DNA from: Anthopleura xanthogrammica
Taxonomy: Eukaryota > Cnidaria > Anthozoa > Actiniaria > Actiniidae
Assembly: GCA_964019055.1 (NCBI GenBank)
Contig: OZ025209.1
Coordinates: 14,359,867 to 14,423,866 of the forward strand
DNA length: 64,000 bases
Reading direction: 5' to 3'
The notes below the pieces were generated by a model. The model was not told the origin of the DNA and did not search any database. It worked only from the letters and a program-made list of their open reading frames with translations. Numbering within the stretch: position 1 is the first letter of the stretch; each line of letters starts with the position of its first letter. Shown here piece after piece: positions 60,173-64,000 of this stretch. The translations under genes were made by a program, and so were the position numbers.

Positions 60173-62164
60173 TTTCCGTCATATTTTCTGATTTTATTTT
60201 TTATTTTTTTTCGTTTCACTGCGTTTTTTAGTACCGTTTTTTATATTTTTTTCTTTTGTTTTGTAGTGGTTGTCGCTGCTGTTAAATTCATTCTCTAACC
60301 CAGTCAAACTTTTTCCCTTTTTTTTTTTTTCATCTATTTTTGACATTTAATTTATGTACACTAGACGTTAAAGTAGTTATTAGACTAATGTGTCTTAGAC
60401 TTCTAGAGTGACTTGTCAAGTGATTATGCCATGCTTCATGCTATTTAACGTTACTGTGGCATTCTAGACAAGGTAGGTCGGTGTGGAGTTAAGAATGGAA
60501 TATTTCCTTTGAAAGGATTTCTATCCAAGTAAGTTTTTTTTTATCTATCTAACTGTGAAAGATCTGCTAAGATAAGATGTAAGCCTTAGGGATTGTCTCT
60601 CCTAGCGGGAAATCCTCGAAACATGAATGAATTACTTTTTCAGTTAAAGATTGTCTAAAAACTATAAAACTATATTCTTGGGGGGAAAATAAGAAAGTCA
60701 AGTTAATATATATATGTATATACAATGAAATGAGTCATTGAATTCACGCCATTTTTTAGTGCTTATGAAGAAAACTTTCAAAAGTTATTGTGGTTAAAAA
60801 GGCAGGACAAACTAGCAAGAAATAAACACCACAAGCGGCTGAATTTAGTGACCTTTTCCCCTTCACTTAAGACACGGTATTGCAGCCACAGAAAATCTTA
60901 TCATAGTACTAATATTCATATATAAACTTTGAACAATGTTATATATTACTGTCTTGAAAAACTCAGTTAACAGGTTTCAGCTAGGAAACAATTATATCTC
61001 GTAAACAACGCAGTTTGGTAATATACTTGACTTAGCAATGTAAACAACATTGTGTTTTTTGAATCAAAATTTGAATAATTAGAATTTCTCAACCATTAAC
61101 TTAAAAATAGAGAGTAAAGATTATGTTTTTCTTCTGTTATTGCCAATAATTCGACAGAACTAGGTTTTCCTGATCATCCTCGATTCAGCGGATAATACGT
61201 AAGTAACTTTGATTTAAGTCAAGATTTAGGTAGAATTTCTCTTACTTTTTCTTGATATTATGAAGAGGTATGGCGAATCAGTGATTTCTAATAGGATCAG
61301 GGCTTAGATATAGAGGATACTTAGAGATGAGGAATAAAAGTTCTCGTCAGAAAATAGAGCCAAATCAAAGGTATATACAGGATGAAGAATCACTGCATTT
61401 GATGGAAAATCAATTGAAAAAGTGTTGTCATAAAATTCCTCAAAATCATGCAATATATTATGAGGCAAAACTGCGAAATCAATCAGTTGAGAAAGTGTTG
61501 TCACAATATTCGCCTAAAATGATGCCGACAATGCATTAAAAGCCAAAACTTGGAAGTTTTCTTAATTTAAAACCAAACGTTTTCGATTCTATGGTCATCA
61601 CAGGCTTTTTGCATTACAATCGAAAAAATATTTGTGGAATAAGGAATCACTGCTTTCAATGTGATCAAGTCGGATCAAAATGAAAATTCGATTTAACTAT
61701 TGGGGATCAAACGTTTTTAGAAATGCAGGAGCTTATGAGAAAGAATCATGATAACCTTGTAGTGGAATTGTTTCTTTTAAGAACAATTGACACAGTTTAC
61801 TCGTTATTATAATAGGTTGACGAAGTTGTAACAAGGATATTTTTCTCTTTATTAAGGCACTGTAAAACGGTTAGCCGAAAACTATTTATGCGTAGTCGTT
61901 GTAGGACAAGTTTGAAGTGATCTAGAGGTATTACATAGTGAAAATAAACTTGCCTGTGTCGTAGTTTGTTTGCGCACAACTTTCCGCAAAAGACTTCGCC
62001 GTGTTACAAAACTGCTTGACTCTTTCACGACATTTCTTCAATGTTGCATGAAGTTACTGTGGATCACTCGATTCAAATCTTTTATTTCGTGTGTGCAAAG
62101 AAAATGTTAGGCTCTGAAGACCTATATGTGTGCAAATATTAGCAAATTTGAGTTACACTCTGTA
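60172..62164. other. gene-free stretch
   Basis: Short ORFs only. A 70-bp imperfect direct duplication (AAAGTGTTGTCA... at about 61421 and 61493) lies in one of them. No gene supported. Confidence 0.4.
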
Positions 62165-62274
62165 CATTGCCTTCAAACAATTGTTTCAAGTCGTGGTATT
62201 CGGAACAGTTTCTATACATTTATTGTATTGTTGACCCAAATGCTTCGACTTGAAACAATTGTTTGAAGGCAATG
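62165..62274. repeat. 29-bp perfect inverted repeat
   Basis: CATTGCCTTCAAACAATTGT... (62165-62193) and its exact complement (62246-62274) with a 52-bp spacer. No mismatches. Confidence 0.9.
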
Positions 62275-63208
62275 GAGTGGAACTCTGACATCTGCTATTT
62301 TAAAACAATAAAATTTTAAAAAACTTCGATGCATGGGTCTACAGTGGCCACTTTTTTACTCCTAAGGTAAAAAAAAAAGGAAATTTGTTTTGAAAGACTT
62401 AAGCCCTGTTTACCAGTCCAAGAAATGCCTTAATCAGACGCGCTGTTTTCAAAAGATATCTAATTGATTATAATATGAAAAATATTATGTGCGGCTACGA
62501 TAGCTCTTGTCGCACTTTAACCTTTGAAGTCCAAAGGAAATGTTTGATTGAATTTGCTCCATGGCAACAGATACACAGATCTGGTAAACAAAGCCCGATG
62601 GACCATAAATTTTAAAGTCCCTCGTTACTGTATTCCTAAAAGAGCTATTAGCAGGAGCTTTTAAGTAAAGTTGATGTAATAGCTTCGGGATTCAAGCAGT
62701 TTTGATAAGTGATTGTTTAGTCTAGAGAGTGTAATGCAAGCACCCTTAAAAGTAGCAGGGCTGCATTAAGCAACAAAGTTTTGATGCCTGCTACCAATTT
62801 TTTGAAGTAAAAACAGCAACAACAACATTAACAAACAACAACAACAAAACTGCAAAACTGTAGAAAAGGCTTAAGGGAAGCATTTTGACTAGTTCTCCCC
62901 CGCTTTCTCGGTAATGACAGTGAAAATGGCGGCTCTATCTTATCAGTAGGTAACTGTATCTTTTCAATCAGGCTATTTGAGTTCATTTATCAACACAAGG
63001 AGCTATCATTCCTTTCAAGATTAAAGGGGTATATTGTTTTTGGATGGCATTGCGGGGTTGTGACGTTAATGGTAACATTTGATTCTAAGATTCGATGGAA
63101 CAAAAGGTTTGGATCCGTGTTTTTTTGTGGAAGGAGGGAGGAATTTCAATACAGGTTTTGTGCATGTAATGGCAGGTATATCACATTAGCTATAGGCTGC
63201 TTGTTTAA
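62275..63208. other. gene-free stretch
   Basis: Contains AAAATGGCGGCTCTATCTTATCAG at about 62922 with a GTAACT donor-like site shortly after, possibly a first exon of a gene beyond the window, but too little to call. Confidence 0.35.
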
Positions 63209-63710
63209 ATGATCATCCATCCCATCCATCCACCCATCCATCTCATCCCATCCCATCCCATCCCATCCCATCCGTTCGTCCTCCATCCGTTCATCCGTTC
63301 ATCCGTCCATTCCATTCCATTCCATCCCATCCGTTCGTCCTCCATCCGTTCATCCGTCCATTCCATTCCATTCTATTCCATTCCATTCCATTCCATCTCA
63401 TCCGTTCGTCCTCCATCCGTTCATCCGTCCATTCCATTCCATTCCATCCCATCCGTTCGTCCTCCATCCGTTCATCCGTTCATCCGTCCATTCCATTCCA
63501 TTCCATCCCATCCGTTCGTCCTCCATCCGTTCATCCGTCCATTCCATTCCATTCTATTCCATTCCATTCCATTCCATCTCATCCGTTCGTCCTCCATCCG
63601 TTCATCCGTCCATTCCATTCCATTCCATCCCATCCGTTCGTCCTCCATCCGTTCATCCGTCCATTCTATTCCATTCCATTCTATTCCATTCCATTCCATT
63701 CCATTCCATT
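63209..63710. repeat. CATCC/CATTC minisatellite with 181-bp higher-order repeat
   Basis: GTTCGTCCTCCATCCGTTCA recurs at 63274, 63333, 63404, 63455, 63514, 63585 and 63636. Intervals are 59, 71, 51, 59, 71, 51, so the real repeat is 181 bp. Open frames on both strands here are by-products. Confidence 0.95.
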
Positions 63711-64000
63711 CACTTCATTTATTCATTCAAAATCACCGTGCAAAAAATACATTGCCTTTTTACAAAAGAACCTACAATCGTTGTTGACAATCGTTGTTGA
63801 CAAAGAAACATAGTCAGTCGTGCATGAGATAGATACGTAGATATTAGTCGAATCCCTGTTCTTAAACAGATCAGTAGACCCCAATTCTATAATCGTTTTC
63901 CTTTATTCCTATTTTAATATTTTAGAATGGCTGTTATATTTCGTTTATCAGGTTAAATAGATCGTTATGTAGCACGCACACACCCCCATTAGAATATATG
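63711..64000. other. gene-free end of window
   Basis: No feature seen apart from a directly repeated ACAATCGTTGTTGAC at about 63774-63800. Confidence 0.4.

Noticed and set aside
60037..60298. poly-Ile and poly-Tyr ORFs
   Set aside because: Translations of the (TTA)n microsatellite; the same applies to poly-Ile ORFs at 7559, 18973 and 30381.
63209..63787. 192-codon ORF rich in His/Pro/Ser and its antisense partner at 63472-63699
   Set aside because: Both are translations of the CATCC/CATTC minisatellite.

Overview
The window is eukaryotic nuclear DNA: AT-rich, with introns and crowded with transposons. The only gene I can name with confidence is an intron-rich nuclear gene for mitochondrial elongation factor Tu (TUFM). 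AAT-tailed L2/CR1-type and RLE-type retrotransposons, tRNA-derived SINEs and many foldback/MITE elements suggest an invertebrate metazoan, most likely an anthozoan cnidarian (coral or anemone). That assignment is inference, not proof.

Layout. 1-1270: decayed, frameshifted pseudogene of a transposon-associated hypothetical protein family. 1691-about 42060: tandem array of a roughly 11.4-kb unit (1691, 12619, 24036, 35441). Units 2 and 3 are nearly identical, and unit 1 matches them apart from its left end. The left end of unit 1 and the right part of unit 4 are clearly diverged, as expected for an array expanded by unequal crossing-over between two older flanking copies. Each complete unit carries a promoter-like YY1/CRE module, a 120-bp minisatellite, a hairpin, a dead RLE-type non-LTR element with a nested CR1-like fragment, a 310-bp hAT-like insertion, an antisense L2-like element, a short L2-like tail and (units 2-4) a 398-bp foldback element.

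On the minus strand of the diverged right-hand copy (38266-39316) lie seven consecutive 69-bp segments, each bounded by AG/GT splice sites and open only in phase 0. They look like a symmetric-exon array encoding a 23-residue repeat built around a SSRGxPVMQE core. Each 11.4-kb unit keeps only two recognisable members (66 and 63 bp) and one decayed member, separated by transposon insertions. This is the most novel-looking feature of the window.

42830-51225: TUFM, eight exons with mutually consistent phases, about 449 codons; its introns hold MITEs, SINEs, an antisense exon-like ORF and a 41-bp perfect copy of part of exon 3. 51226-64000: mostly gene-poor, with weak exon candidates on both strands, a 110-bp satellite with a 440-bp higher-order repeat (56783-57765), a 29-bp perfect inverted repeat (62165-62274) and a CATCC/CATTC minisatellite with a 181-bp higher-order period (63209-63710). 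I saw no rRNA, no complete tRNA gene and no CRISPR array.
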